Below are positions 42,601 through 50,747 of a stretch of 62,419 nt of DNA, piece by piece (the stretch's first letter is position 1; each line of letters begins with the position of its first letter). Position numbers and translations under genes: made by a program. The notes beneath the pieces were generated by a model. That model was not told the origin of the DNA, made no database searches, and worked only from the letters and a program-made list of their open reading frames with translations. The stretch is from Kribbella monticola (GTDB lineage Bacteria; Actinomycetota; Actinomycetes; Propionibacteriales; Kribbellaceae), in the NCBI RefSeq assembly GCF_003261635.1, contig NZ_QFXK01000089.1:1-62419 (forward strand), given 5' to 3'.

Positions 42601-43798
42601 ACGGGAGAACGCCGCGCGGCAGACCGACCCGTCGGAAGCCGCCGCGCGGGAGATCGGCGCGCCGGAGATCGCCGGGCGGGACAACGCCGCGCCGTACAGC
42701 GCCGCGCAGCAGACCGACCCGTCGGAAGCCGCCGCGCGGGAGATCGCCGCGCCGGACAGCGCCGCGCGGCAGACCGACCCGTCGGAAGCCGCAGCGCCGG
42801 AGACCAGCGCACCAGAGATCACCGTGCCGGAGACCGGCGCACCACAGACCGGCGCAGCGGAGACCGGTGCGCCGGAGACCGGCTCATCGGGAAGCGACGC
42901 GTTGGAGATCGCCTCACTCGAGGCTGCCCCGTGGGAGTCGGAGGGGTTTGCCGATGCTGAGGTGACCGCGCAGATCGAGGCCGTGCGTGACGACGAAGCC
43001 GGCGGGTTGGCCGACGGAGCTCAGGAGTCGTTCGAGGCGGAGCAGGTGTACGGGTCGGCCGACGGCGGGCGGGCGCGGGACGAGCGGCTGGAAGCTGAGG
43101 GGGACTTCGAGAGCGAGCAGACCAAGGGCCGGCAGGCTGAAGCTCAAGTTGACGATGAGTCTGTCGGGTTGCCGCTCGCTTCGTTGCCACCTGAAGCCGA
43201 GACGGCTGAAAGCGTGCCGGTTGAGGTGCCGGAGCGGTTGGTGGCGCCGCCGGCGAGTTCTGGCGGGATGGCGATACCGGGGCTCGGGCTCGTCGGGGCG
43301 GATGCGCCGAAGGTGGAGCCGTTGCCGGGGTCGATCGAGGAGGCGATGCGGTCGGAGTACGAGCGTCCGCGTCCCCGGCCGAAGGAGTCCCCGGCGCTGG
43401 TCGCGTTGCGCGAGTGGTGCCGGGCGCGGACGAAGATCGTGCCGTCCGGGTTCACGATCCAGGTGCAGGTGCTCGATCCAGCCCGTCCGTCGTACCGGTT
43501 CGATCTCGAACCGCCCGAGGTGGACGACCCGGAGTACGGCGCTGACCGGCTCGCCGAGTTGCTCGGCGATCTCTGGCTCGCGGAGTCGCAGAGTGAGCAG
43601 GGTGCTTGGCTGTTCGCGCGCCTGGATGCCGCCGGCCGGACGCTGCGGATCGACCGCTGGTACGACCAGGTGCCCGAGTGGTGGGACCACCCGATCGAGC
43701 AGCGGCTCGACGTCGACGGCCTGGTCCGGCGGCTGAACGGACGCGGGCCCGACTGGCAACCGTCGTACCTGGAGAAGCTGTACACAGCGGCGAGATAG
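39689..43798 (+). CDS. Giant low-complexity repeat protein with two globular ends, unknown function
   Basis: The 1369-residue protein has no signal peptide or transmembrane helix. Residues 1-220 look globular (WYADDNGWYHQDETGSDLRM, with a second acidic helical segment). The middle 1000 residues are disordered: a Tyr/Gly/Ser-rich stretch (about 230-300), a Pro-rich stretch (about 340-385), a lysine patch (GKKRRFGRKKKHEEND), a second Tyr/Gln-rich stretch, then acidic 12-residue tandem repeats. The last 135 residues are globular again (RLAELLGDLWLAESQSEQGAW, then LRIDRWYDQVPEWWD). I do not recognise the family. Its ATG lies 71 nt after the methyltransferase stop. Confidence 0.75.
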   Translation: MPLVDLDDPAELRARWSALAAVAHATGFDRRWYADDNGWYHQDETGSDLRMVRLDGARAVLFGFHTQHSRTGGSDLLAGSPEWIGQPEVKRRMAAGQLGFVYGSFNGTWARAAYPGDPWQPLDDGFAPIASWLTSDEEAARELVEWAAEWADYLGGLDELLPVGVALIRTAGSSGLTGEVLRDLFERLGIGPRSPQDPDLGAGLVAAAQFGEGVVAAGAIESLGRTGRMSAGYSSSYGESAGYAQAPPNGGSGGYAQAQSYGEPGGQAPSYSEPVGYAEGPSYGESVGYEYGEPAGAEETTGVVEAVDDDAAEEELFVVPPGVSPFTGQLIDGDQLIGEPFIPEPPITPEPPFPAEPPVRPEPPFTPDPPPYQPQPEPEPEPRRDADSYGVTGKKRRFGRKKKHEENDALEVLGLVGPAEYDDQPEPQGGPVDQQQGYGPAAPQYGQAAPEQPQYAQSQYGQASYGREQYGADQYDDGQDASPEQYLGDRRLPSAEPPRVGGPVEDGEDFYASLFVDAPAAASYTPDVPTDVAADWSADAPSPFIPLTNIPPSPSDDTGVIAPVAETDASVAGPEDTPSNPAEVPDDAEATDDDAPTAEIAAVIDEVEPPVAVEATVNDRTEPVEQLDADAEDALDPRSTRDGADALDPRATVDGGDALDPLATRDGEDALDPLATLDGEDALDPRATRDGEDALDPLARREGADALDPLATRDGEDALATRDGADAVDPLATRAGEDALDPRATRDDADALDPGATGDGEDAPDHLETGDGEDAPERLEAAHDEERPGRRGTGADPADLEGAGDVQGAGDVQGAGDGADVVVVGDGDDTAALQAVGEDDVEKEYYPTDVSPFAVGGRTAEDDGYGHGLPLLTNGFRPIDPADLQPGEHGYELGGEVFHDELIGDGDWTADQLGDLQPPAPPEVDAPDTAAPEPESPETTAAEATAPENAGRDDAVRDDAVREIAGREVGARENAARQTDPSEAAAREIGAPEIAGRDNAAPYSAAQQTDPSEAAAREIAAPDSAARQTDPSEAAAPETSAPEITVPETGAPQTGAAETGAPETGSSGSDALEIASLEAAPWESEGFADAEVTAQIEAVRDDEAGGLADGAQESFEAEQVYGSADGGRARDERLEAEGDFESEQTKGRQAEAQVDDESVGLPLASLPPEAETAESVPVEVPERLVAPPASSGGMAIPGLGLVGADAPKVEPLPGSIEEAMRSEYERPRPRPKESPALVALREWCRARTKIVPSGFTIQVQVLDPARPSYRFDLEPPEVDDPEYGADRLAELLGDLWLAESQSEQGAWLFARLDAAGRTLRIDRWYDQVPEWWDHPIEQRLDVDGLVRRLNGRGPDWQPSYLEKLYTAAR
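41585..42043 (+). repeat. In-frame 36-bp tandem repeat inside giant protein gene
   Basis: Thirteen units of 36 nt (one shortened to 27 nt) encode the 12-residue repeat DALDP(L/R)ATRDGE, residues about 633-785. The repeats are highly acidic. The later units are more diverged. A second, 5-residue-period array of the type xEIxA/TDPSEAA follows at about 42535-42890. Confidence 0.88.
42535..42890 (+). repeat. Second in-frame low-complexity array, 5-residue period
   Basis: The encoded segment is built from pentapeptides (REIAG, REVGA, RENAA, PETGA) and three copies of the longer unit QTDPSEAAA. It lies in the same disordered region as the acidic 12-residue array. Confidence 0.7.
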
Positions 43799-43808
43799 CG
43801 TTGTCCGC

Positions 43809-44741
43809 ATGTTGCTCAGGATCTTCACCGAACCCCAGCAAGGCGCCTCGTACGACGATCTGCTCGCGGTAGCGCGGAAGACGGAGGAGTGCGGATTCGA
43901 CGCGTTCTTCCGGTCCGACCACTACCTCGCGATGGGCGATGGGGACGGGCTGCCCGGCCCGACCGACGCCTGGATCACGCTCGCCGGACTCGCCCGCGAG
44001 ACGCAGCGGATCAAGCTCGGCACCTTGGTCAGCCCCGTGACGTTTCGCCATCCCGGCGTCCTCGCGATCACGGTCGCGCAGGTCGACCAGATGAGCGGCG
44101 GTCGCGCCGAACTCGGGCTCGGCGCCGGCTGGTTCGAGTCCGAGCACGCGGCGTACGGGCTCGACTTCCCCGACACGCCCGGCCGGTTCGACCTGCTGTC
44201 GGAGCAACTCGAGGTGATCACCGGGCTGTGGGACACGCCGGTGGGGGAGAAGTACGACTTCGACGGCAAGCACTATCAATTGAAGGACTCCCCGGCTCTC
44301 CCAAAGCCCGTCCAGCAACCGCACCCCCCGATCATCGTCGGTGGCGGCGGCAAGAAGCGCACACCGGAGCTGACCGCGAAGTACGCCGCCGAGTTCAACG
44401 CCGGCTTCTCCTCGGTCGAGGAGACCGCGACGCGCTTCACCCGCGTCCGCGAGGCTTGCGAGGCGATCGGGCGGGACCCCGAGACGCTGGTCCTGTCGAC
44501 CGCGCACACCGTTGTCGTCGGCAAGGATGACGCCGAGGTCAAGCGCCGCGCAGCCGTGATCGGCCGCGACCCGCAGAACCCAGGCGATGGCTCGATCGTC
44601 GGTACGCCGGCAGAGGTCGTCGACCACCTGGGCCGCCTGGCAGCAGCCGGCTCGTCCCGCCAGTACGTCCAGATCCTCGACCTCGCCGACCTGGACCACC
44701 TCGACCTCATCGCCACAGAAGTCCTACCCCAGGTCAGCTGA
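43809..44741 (+). CDS. LLM class F420-dependent oxidoreductase
   Basis: The 310-residue protein is a luciferase-like (LLM) TIM-barrel enzyme of the F420-binding type. The barrel begins RIFTEPQQGASYDDLL and includes AFFRSDHYLAM, TLVSPVTFRHPGVLA, and GRAELGLGAGWFESEH, the family's cofactor-binding block. LLM enzymes of this class use reduced F420 on varied substrates. It starts at an ATG 10 nt after the giant gene. Its last 18 nt overlap the convergent MFS gene. Confidence 0.88.
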   Translation: MLLRIFTEPQQGASYDDLLAVARKTEECGFDAFFRSDHYLAMGDGDGLPGPTDAWITLAGLARETQRIKLGTLVSPVTFRHPGVLAITVAQVDQMSGGRAELGLGAGWFESEHAAYGLDFPDTPGRFDLLSEQLEVITGLWDTPVGEKYDFDGKHYQLKDSPALPKPVQQPHPPIIVGGGGKKRTPELTAKYAAEFNAGFSSVEETATRFTRVREACEAIGRDPETLVLSTAHTVVVGKDDAEVKRRAAVIGRDPQNPGDGSIVGTPAEVVDHLGRLAAAGSSRQYVQILDLADLDHLDLIATEVLPQVS

Positions 44742-45956
44742 GACCGGTGCGCGCCGCATCACGGTTGCGGTGACCGCGAAGAGGCCGGCGCACACACCCA
44801 GCGCAACGGGCAAAGTGACGAGAGTCGCGATGAGAGCAATGCCCAGACCGCAGGTCACCTCGCCCAGGTACTCGGCCTGGGCGAGGAACGAATGAACGGT
44901 CGCGCGTACCTCGCTGGTTGTCCGTGAATTGACCCAGATGACGCCGATGATCCGGGTCAGTGGCACGGCGATGCCGGAGACGAGGAGCAGGCAGGTGCTC
45001 GCGGCAACCGAGTCGGGCGCGAAGGCGAGGCCGATCATGCCGACCCCGCCAACCGCCGCGGCAACGGCGTACGAGACAGCCGCGTGCGGCCCGTCGACAC
45101 GCCTCGCCACGAGGCGTAGTGCGACCGCACCGATGAGCAGGGCGACGACGCCGAGGCCGGTAAGCCAGATGACGGGATCGACGCGGGTGGGCAGTCCCAG
45201 ATCGAGTAGTTGCTTGGGAGCGAGCCGGCCGGCCGCGTCGGAGGCGCCGTTGATCAGGAATGTGGCCAGGAAGATGCGCAGGATCGCGGGGCTCCGGCGT
45301 ACCAGTGCGAGACCGCGTTGGAAGATCGACCAGGAGGTCGACCACCGTGCGGTCCGGAGCGGCACGAAGTGCTCCTCGCTGAACCGGACGATCACGTAGC
45401 AAGTGAGCAGCAGCATGGCCGAGCCGGCGAGGATGATCACCAGATCGCGCCGGGTGGCCCAGGCCAGTACGCCGATCCCGAGCAGCCCGGTCGCCGAACC
45501 GGTCAGCTCGGCCCGAGCCGCCCTCGACAACACCGCCGAGATGCGTCCCGCCGACCTGCCGTCCGGCAACCCTGCCGGGCCGGTCAGTTCGTCGGTGATC
45601 CAGGCGACGTCTGCGCCGCTGGCGAAGGTCCATGACACGCCCCACAGCACCTGTGTCGCCACCAGAAGCGGGAACGACGTCACCAGGCCGGTCGCCAGCA
45701 TCGCCGTACCCATCAAGAGCTGCGACACCACCAGTGACCATTTGCGGCTGATGGTGTCCGCCAATACACCGGCGGGGACTTCGCAGACGAGCGCGAAGAT
45801 CCCTTGGGCGGATCCGATCAGGACGAGCTGTGCTGCGGTCAGGCCGGCGTCGACGACCAGATACACACTGGTGACGAGCCACCAGCCGCGATGGAGGAGT
45901 GCCCGCATCCAGGTCCAGTGGACGAAGGCGGCCACGAGATCGTCGTCGTACCGCAC
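44724..45956 (-). CDS. MFS transporter
   Basis: The roughly 410-residue protein has about twelve hydrophobic helices with the MFS loop motif (CEVPAGVLADTISRKWSLVVSQ) after the second helix and a central loop in LRTARWSTSWSIFQRG. Substrate is unknown. I use GTG 45956 (VRYDDDLVAAF); GTG 45968 is equally possible, as neither has a clear ribosome site. A much longer open frame runs upstream antisense to the aconitase gene but is a GC artefact. It is divergent from acnA. Confidence 0.82.
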   Translation of the reverse strand: MRYDDDLVAAFVHWTWMRALLHRGWWLVTSVYLVVDAGLTAAQLVLIGSAQGIFALVCEVPAGVLADTISRKWSLVVSQLLMGTAMLATGLVTSFPLLVATQVLWGVSWTFASGADVAWITDELTGPAGLPDGRSAGRISAVLSRAARAELTGSATGLLGIGVLAWATRRDLVIILAGSAMLLLTCYVIVRFSEEHFVPLRTARWSTSWSIFQRGLALVRRSPAILRIFLATFLINGASDAAGRLAPKQLLDLGLPTRVDPVIWLTGLGVVALLIGAVALRLVARRVDGPHAAVSYAVAAAVGGVGMIGLAFAPDSVAASTCLLLVSGIAVPLTRIIGVIWVNSRTTSEVRATVHSFLAQAEYLGEVTCGLGIALIATLVTLPVALGVCAGLFAVTATVMRRAPVSADLG

Positions 45957-46041
45957 AAGGCAGTTCACCAACGCGGGCGAGGTGGGGCAACACGATTTCC
46001 CGCAGTGGCCGGGATTCCCAGAGGTGACTCGATGTCGTGTA

Positions 46042-46055
46042 TCTTGATGTCGAGA
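46042..46055. promoter_or_regulatory. Inverted repeat upstream of aconitase gene
   Basis: TCTTGA-TG-TCGAGA is a 14-bp near-perfect palindrome (one mismatch). A related GACTCGATGTCG half-site precedes it at about 46027. It lies about 100 bp before acnA and about 85 bp before the divergent MFS gene, a fitting operator place. Confidence 0.5.
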
Positions 46056-46068
46056 GAGTTTGTGGGAG

Positions 46069-46085
46069 AGGTTAGGGCTACCTGA
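46069..46085. promoter_or_regulatory. Weak IdeR/DtxR-like iron box before aconitase gene
   Basis: AGGTTAGGGCTACCTGA matches the DtxR/IdeR consensus core at about 13 of 17 positions, with AGGT/ACCT arms. Iron control of the Fe-S enzyme aconitase is known in other actinobacteria. The match is imperfect and could be chance. Confidence 0.3.
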
Positions 46086-46154
46086 TCTTTCGGCCGGGCC
46101 GAGGGCTCGGCAGGATGGGCTCAGCGGACACGGACCGGATAGAGGAGCAGGTTG

Positions 46155-48935
46155 ATGGCCAGCGTCGACAGCTTCGGTGCCAAGGGTGCACTCGAAGTCA
46201 ACGGTAAGTCGTACGAGATCTTCAGGTTGGCGGGGATCGAGGGCGCGGAGACGCTGCCCTACTCGCTCAAGGTGCTGCTCGAGAACCTGCTGCGCACCGA
46301 GGACGGCGCGAACATCACCGCCGAGCACATCACCAAGCTCGGCAACTGGGATGCGAATGCGGCGCCCGACACCGAGATCCAGTTCACCCCGGCCCGGGTG
46401 ATCATGCAGGACTTCACCGGGGTGCCGTGTGTCGTCGACCTGGCCACCATGCGCGAGGCGGTCGCCGAGCTCGGCGGTGACCCGACCAAGATCAACCCGC
46501 TGGCGCCGGCCGAGCTGGTCATCGACCACTCGGTCATCATCGACGTCTTCGGCCGCCAGGACGCCTTCGAGCGCAACGTCGAGCTGGAGTACGAGCGCAA
46601 CCGCGAGCGGTACCAGTTCCTGCGCTGGGGCCAGACGGCGTTCGACGAGTTCAAGGTCGTCCCGCCGGGCACCGGCATCGTGCACCAGGTGAACATCGAG
46701 CACCTCGCCCGGACCGTCATGGTCCGTAACGGCCAGGCGTACCCGGACACCTGCGTCGGCACCGACTCCCACACCACGATGGTCAACGGCCTGGGCGTGC
46801 TGGGCTGGGGCGTCGGCGGTATCGAGGCCGAGGCCGCGATGCTTGGCCAGCCGGTGAGCATGCTGATCCCGAAGGTCGTCGGCTTCAAGCTGACCGGTTC
46901 GGTGCCGGCCGGCGCGACCGCGACCGACGTCGTACTGACCATCACCCAGATGCTGCGCAAGCACGGTGTGGTCGGCAAGTTCGTCGAGTTCTACGGCGAC
47001 GGTGTCGCGGCCGTGCCGCTGGCCAACCGGGCGACGATCGGCAACATGAGCCCGGAGTTCGGCTCCACCTGCGCGATCTTCCCGATCGACGACGTGACCC
47101 TGGAGTACCTCCGGCTCACCGGCCGCGGTGACGACGAGGTCGCGCTGGTCGAGGCCTACGCCAAGGAGCAGGGCCTGTGGCACAACGCCGACGTCGAGCC
47201 GCGCTTCTCGGAGTACCTGGAGCTTGACCTGTCGACGGTCGTCCCGTCGATCGCCGGCCCGAAGCGGCCGCAGGACCGGGTCGCGCTGAGCGAGGCCAAG
47301 GAAGGCTTCCGTGGCGCGCTGGTCGACTACGCGACCGAAGAGCTGGAGGTGGACCCGTCCGAACTCGGCAGCTTCCCGGCCAGTGACGCCCCGAACGGCC
47401 ACGGCGACACCGACGACGAGCCGCACGTTCCGCACGGCCCGGGCGGCGCCGGCCGCCCGTCGAAGAAGACCAAGATCAGCCTCGACGGCCAAGAGGTCGA
47501 GCTCGACCACGGCCATGTCGTGATCGCCAGCATCACCTCCTGCACCAACACCTCGAACCCGTCCGTCATGCTCGCCGCCGCGCTGCTGGCGAAGAAGGCG
47601 GTCGACAAGGGCCTGACCAGCAAGCCGTGGGTCAAGACCTCGCTGGCACCGGGCTCGAAGGTCGTCACCGACTACTACGAGAAGGCCGGCGTCACGCCGT
47701 ACCTCGAGAAGCTCGGCTTCCACCTGGTCGGGTACGGCTGCACCACCTGCATCGGCAACTCGGGCCCGCTGCCCGAGGCCGTCTCGGCCGGTGTCCAGGA
47801 AGCCGATCTGGCCGTCGTCTCGGTGCTGTCCGGCAACCGGAACTTCGAGGGCCGGATCAACCCCGACGTCAAGATGAACTACCTGGCGAGCCCGCCGCTG
47901 GTGATCGCCTACGCGCTGGCCGGGACGATGGACTTCGACTTCGAGACCGATGCCCTGGGCAAGGACACGGACGGCAACGACGTGTTCCTGCGCGACATCT
48001 GGCCGACCGCCGAGGAGGTCGAGTCGACCATCGCGACCTCGATCAACAAGGAGATGTTCGCCAAGGACTACGCCGACGTGTTCGCCGGTGACGAGCGCTG
48101 GCAGTCGCTGCCGACGCCGGAGGGCAAGACGTTCGACTGGGATGCCGACTCGACGTACGTGCGCAAGCCTCCGTACTTCGACGGGATGGCCAAGGAGCCG
48201 TCGCCGGTGACCGACATCGCCGGTGCGCGGGTGCTGGCGAAGCTGGGCGACTCGGTTACCACCGACCACATCTCGCCGGCCGGTTCGATCAAGGCTGACA
48301 GCCCGGCCGGCAAGTACCTGGCCGAGCACGGCGTGGACCGCAAGGACTTCAACTCGTACGGGTCGCGGCGCGGCAACCACGAGGTGATGATCCGCGGTAC
48401 GTTCGCCAACATCCGGCTGCGCAACCAGATCGCCCCCGGCACCGAGGGCGGTTTCACCCGCGACTTCACCAAGGACGACGCGCCGGTCACCTCGATCTAC
48501 GACGCTGCTCAGTCGTACGCCGAATCCGGTACGCCACTGGTGATCCTGGCCGGTAAGGAGTACGGCTCCGGTTCGTCACGCGACTGGGCCGCGAAGGGCA
48601 CCGCGCTGCTCGGGGCGAAGGCGGTCATCACCGAGTCCTTCGAGCGGATCCACCGGTCGAACCTGATCGGCATGGGCGTCCTGCCGCTGCAGTTCCCCGA
48701 GGGCGAGAACGCGGAGTCGCTCGGCCTGACCGGCGAGGAGACCTTCGACATCAGCGGCGTCACCGCCCTGAACGACGGCACGATCCCGCGCACGGTGAAG
48801 GTCAAGGTCACCGGCACGGACGGTTCGACGAAGGAGTTCGACGCCGTCGTACGGATCGACACCCCCGGCGAGGCCGACTACTACCGCAACGGCGGCATCC
48901 TGCAGTACGTACTGCGCTCGCTCATCGCGAGCTAG
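46155..48935 (+). CDS. acnA: Aconitate hydratase A
   Basis: The 926-residue protein is a full-length AcnA/IRP1-type aconitase. The Fe-S cluster cysteines are in ITSCTNTSNPSVM and in YGCTTCIGNSGPL. Substrate-binding blocks include VCVGTDSHTTMVNGLGVLGWGVGG-type sequence (about residues 195-225) and the C-terminal swivel domain with YGSGSSRDWAAKG. It isomerises citrate to isocitrate in the TCA cycle and can bind RNA when iron-starved. An inserted His/Asp/Gly-rich loop (about 412-438) is common in actinobacteria. The start is ATG 46155 behind GAGGAG; a TTG just before it is less likely. A strong terminator follows. Confidence 0.97.
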   Translation: MASVDSFGAKGALEVNGKSYEIFRLAGIEGAETLPYSLKVLLENLLRTEDGANITAEHITKLGNWDANAAPDTEIQFTPARVIMQDFTGVPCVVDLATMREAVAELGGDPTKINPLAPAELVIDHSVIIDVFGRQDAFERNVELEYERNRERYQFLRWGQTAFDEFKVVPPGTGIVHQVNIEHLARTVMVRNGQAYPDTCVGTDSHTTMVNGLGVLGWGVGGIEAEAAMLGQPVSMLIPKVVGFKLTGSVPAGATATDVVLTITQMLRKHGVVGKFVEFYGDGVAAVPLANRATIGNMSPEFGSTCAIFPIDDVTLEYLRLTGRGDDEVALVEAYAKEQGLWHNADVEPRFSEYLELDLSTVVPSIAGPKRPQDRVALSEAKEGFRGALVDYATEELEVDPSELGSFPASDAPNGHGDTDDEPHVPHGPGGAGRPSKKTKISLDGQEVELDHGHVVIASITSCTNTSNPSVMLAAALLAKKAVDKGLTSKPWVKTSLAPGSKVVTDYYEKAGVTPYLEKLGFHLVGYGCTTCIGNSGPLPEAVSAGVQEADLAVVSVLSGNRNFEGRINPDVKMNYLASPPLVIAYALAGTMDFDFETDALGKDTDGNDVFLRDIWPTAEEVESTIATSINKEMFAKDYADVFAGDERWQSLPTPEGKTFDWDADSTYVRKPPYFDGMAKEPSPVTDIAGARVLAKLGDSVTTDHISPAGSIKADSPAGKYLAEHGVDRKDFNSYGSRRGNHEVMIRGTFANIRLRNQIAPGTEGGFTRDFTKDDAPVTSIYDAAQSYAESGTPLVILAGKEYGSGSSRDWAAKGTALLGAKAVITESFERIHRSNLIGMGVLPLQFPEGENAESLGLTGEETFDISGVTALNDGTIPRTVKVKVTGTDGSTKEFDAVVRIDTPGEADYYRNGGILQYVLRSLIAS

Positions 48936-48942
48936 TCGATCC

Positions 48943-48979
48943 CGAAAGGCCGGCCCAGGATTCCTGGGCCGGCCTTTCG
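48943..48979. terminator. Perfect hairpin terminator after acnA
   Basis: CGAAAGGCCGGCCCAGGA (48943-48960) is self-complementary to 48962-48979, giving an 18-bp palindrome with a single central base. It separates the convergent acnA and sigma-operon genes. Confidence 0.88.
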
Positions 48980-48984
48980 CGTGT

Positions 48985-50019
48985 TCAGCAGCCGATGCCC
49001 TGCATGTACTTGGTCGGGTCCTGGTTCTTGGCGATCATGTCCCCGAGTTGCTGGAAGACCTGGGGGAAGGCGCCCTGGGTGGACATCTCCTTGAACACCT
49101 TCCAGGAGCGGCTGCCTTGCATGGCGGTGACGGCCTGCTTCATCCGGGCCTGGTCGCCGGCATCGTGAGCGACGATCCACTGGTGGACCCACGCGCAGCC
49201 GACCGCGCCGGTCACGCGTGCGCCGAGCTGGTAGCGGTCGATGAGGGTGTTCTTGTAGAGAGGTTCCTTGTCGAAGCCGGCCGGCAGCGTGATGTCGGTC
49301 AGCATCTGGTCGACCGCGGCGCGGGTCCGGGTAGGCATCACCGCAGTGTCCGGCATGGCGCTCAACCAGGTGTTGACGTCGACCTGGCGCAGTTTCGCGA
49401 GCACCTCGCGGTACGCCTGCTCGGAGCCCAGGTCGGCGCGGATCTGCATGAAATTCGGGCCCTTCGGGGGCAGCATCGTGTTGAAGTCGGTCCCCCTGAG
49501 CTTGAACAGTGTGGCCGGCTGCCCGAGCACCTTGATCGGTTGGTGGGATTCGCCGGCCGAAGAAGACCCGAAGTAGGTCTGGTAGTCCTTGGCAGGCTCC
49601 CAGTCGAGCTCGATCTCCAACTTGCCGTTGGTGAACCTCGTCATCCCGGATTCCGGCTTGATCTCGTCGATGGCGGTCAGCTTCCAGGCGGGATCGTCGA
49701 TCAGGAGTCGTTGGTTGGCCTCGGCAACTGCCACTGCCTCGGCGGCGAAGGCCGACGGTGGAGCCGCCGGGTTGCCGCGAGGGAAGAGCGCGCCGGTGAC
49801 GGCGACGGCTACCGCGACGGCGGCCGCGGCTGCGGCGATCAGGGACACGCGTCGGCGGCGGTTCGGTCGCAGTACTGACGGTGCTGGTGCGGGTGCGGTG
49901 GTGGTCAAGATGTCCTCCAACAGCTCGGACTCGGCGCCGGCGGTCGGCAGCTGCCGGACCGCCTCGGTGCCGATCGGGTTGGCCCGCGCGATCAGCTGGT
50001 CGAACTCATGATCGTTCAT
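48985..50019 (-). CDS. Membrane-anchored partner of ECF sigma factor, unknown family
   Basis: The 344-residue protein starts at ATG 50019, overlapping the sigma-factor stop by 4 nt with GGAGGAGC ahead. About 58 cytoplasmic residues lead to one helix (VSLIAAAAAAVAVAVAVTGALF), then a 260-residue extracytoplasmic domain. Two cysteines, one in TGAVGCAWVHQW and one as the last residue, may form a disulfide. There is no zinc anti-sigma motif. Position and topology suggest it modulates the ECF sigma factor upstream. Confidence 0.7.
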   Translation of the reverse strand: MNDHEFDQLIARANPIGTEAVRQLPTAGAESELLEDILTTTAPAPAPSVLRPNRRRRVSLIAAAAAAVAVAVAVTGALFPRGNPAAPPSAFAAEAVAVAEANQRLLIDDPAWKLTAIDEIKPESGMTRFTNGKLEIELDWEPAKDYQTYFGSSSAGESHQPIKVLGQPATLFKLRGTDFNTMLPPKGPNFMQIRADLGSEQAYREVLAKLRQVDVNTWLSAMPDTAVMPTRTRAAVDQMLTDITLPAGFDKEPLYKNTLIDRYQLGARVTGAVGCAWVHQWIVAHDAGDQARMKQAVTAMQGSRSWKVFKEMSTQGAFPQVFQQLGDMIAKNQDPTKYMQGIGC

Positions 50020-50666
50020 CGCTCCTCCTGAGCTGGTCGGGCTAGCTGGTCGTCCCGTACATGTCCGCGATCCTCGAAGGCGTCTCCGAGCAACTTCTTC
50101 AGCCGCGACCGGGCCCGATGCAACCTGGTTCGCACCACACGTGCCGGTACGCCGAGGACGACCGCCGCCTCCTTCGGGTCCAGGTCCTCCCAACTGGTCA
50201 ACCTGATCAGCTCGCGATCGGTGTCGCTCAGTTGGTCCATCGCCTGCCGGACGGCCGTTTGCGAGTCGACCAGCTCGGTCAGGTCCGAGGTGGCCTCCCG
50301 GAGCCGCAGCCGGAGTCGCTCGCCGAGGCGATCGCGCCGGAGCACGCCGCGTCGATGGTTGGCGAGCACGCGCCGCGCGACGCCGTACAGCCAGAGCCGG
50401 GCGGTGCCGTCGACCGGTACTTCGTCGACGCGTCGCCAGGCGACGAGCATGGTTTCGGCGACCACGTCCGCGGCGTCGTCGGGGGAGCCCGACCGGCGCA
50501 AGGCGTAACCGAGGAGTTCGCGGAAGTGGCTCTCGAAGAGTTCGCGAAACCTGGCTTCGAGTTCGCGGAACCGGGCTTCGTCGGCGGGGACGAGACGAAG
50601 CGGCACACGATCCTCCGGGACCGCATGCAGGGTGGCCGGGCTTGGGGGACTCGGCGTACTGGTCAT
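50016..50666 (-). CDS. ECF-type RNA polymerase sigma factor
   Basis: The 216-residue protein has sigma region 2 (FRELLGYALRRSGSPDDAADVVAETMLVAWRR) and region 4 (LSDTDRELIRLTSWEDLDPKEAAVVLGVPARVVRTRLHRARSRL). It belongs to the large actinobacterial ECF group paired with single-pass membrane proteins. The N-terminal 30 residues are variable. It starts at ATG 50666, divergent from the HEAT-repeat gene, and is translationally coupled to the downstream membrane protein. Confidence 0.9.
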   Translation of the reverse strand: MTSTPSPPSPATLHAVPEDRVPLRLVPADEARFRELEARFRELFESHFRELLGYALRRSGSPDDAADVVAETMLVAWRRVDEVPVDGTARLWLYGVARRVLANHRRGVLRRDRLGERLRLRLREATSDLTELVDSQTAVRQAMDQLSDTDRELIRLTSWEDLDPKEAAVVLGVPARVVRTRLHRARSRLKKLLGDAFEDRGHVRDDQLARPAQEER

Positions 50667-50747
50667 ATCCCGTCCATGTCCGGGAGTATGCGCGGCGTCT
50701 CAGGTCAGTTCGCGAAAAGTGTCCGTGGGCCGGGTTTTACTGAGGCC

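Noticed and set aside
44724..48380. A 1218-codon open frame antisense to the aconitase gene and joined to the MFS transporter.
   Set aside because: Only its left third (to about 45956) encodes an MFS protein. The rest mirrors acnA and shows no domain; long antisense frames are common at this GC content.
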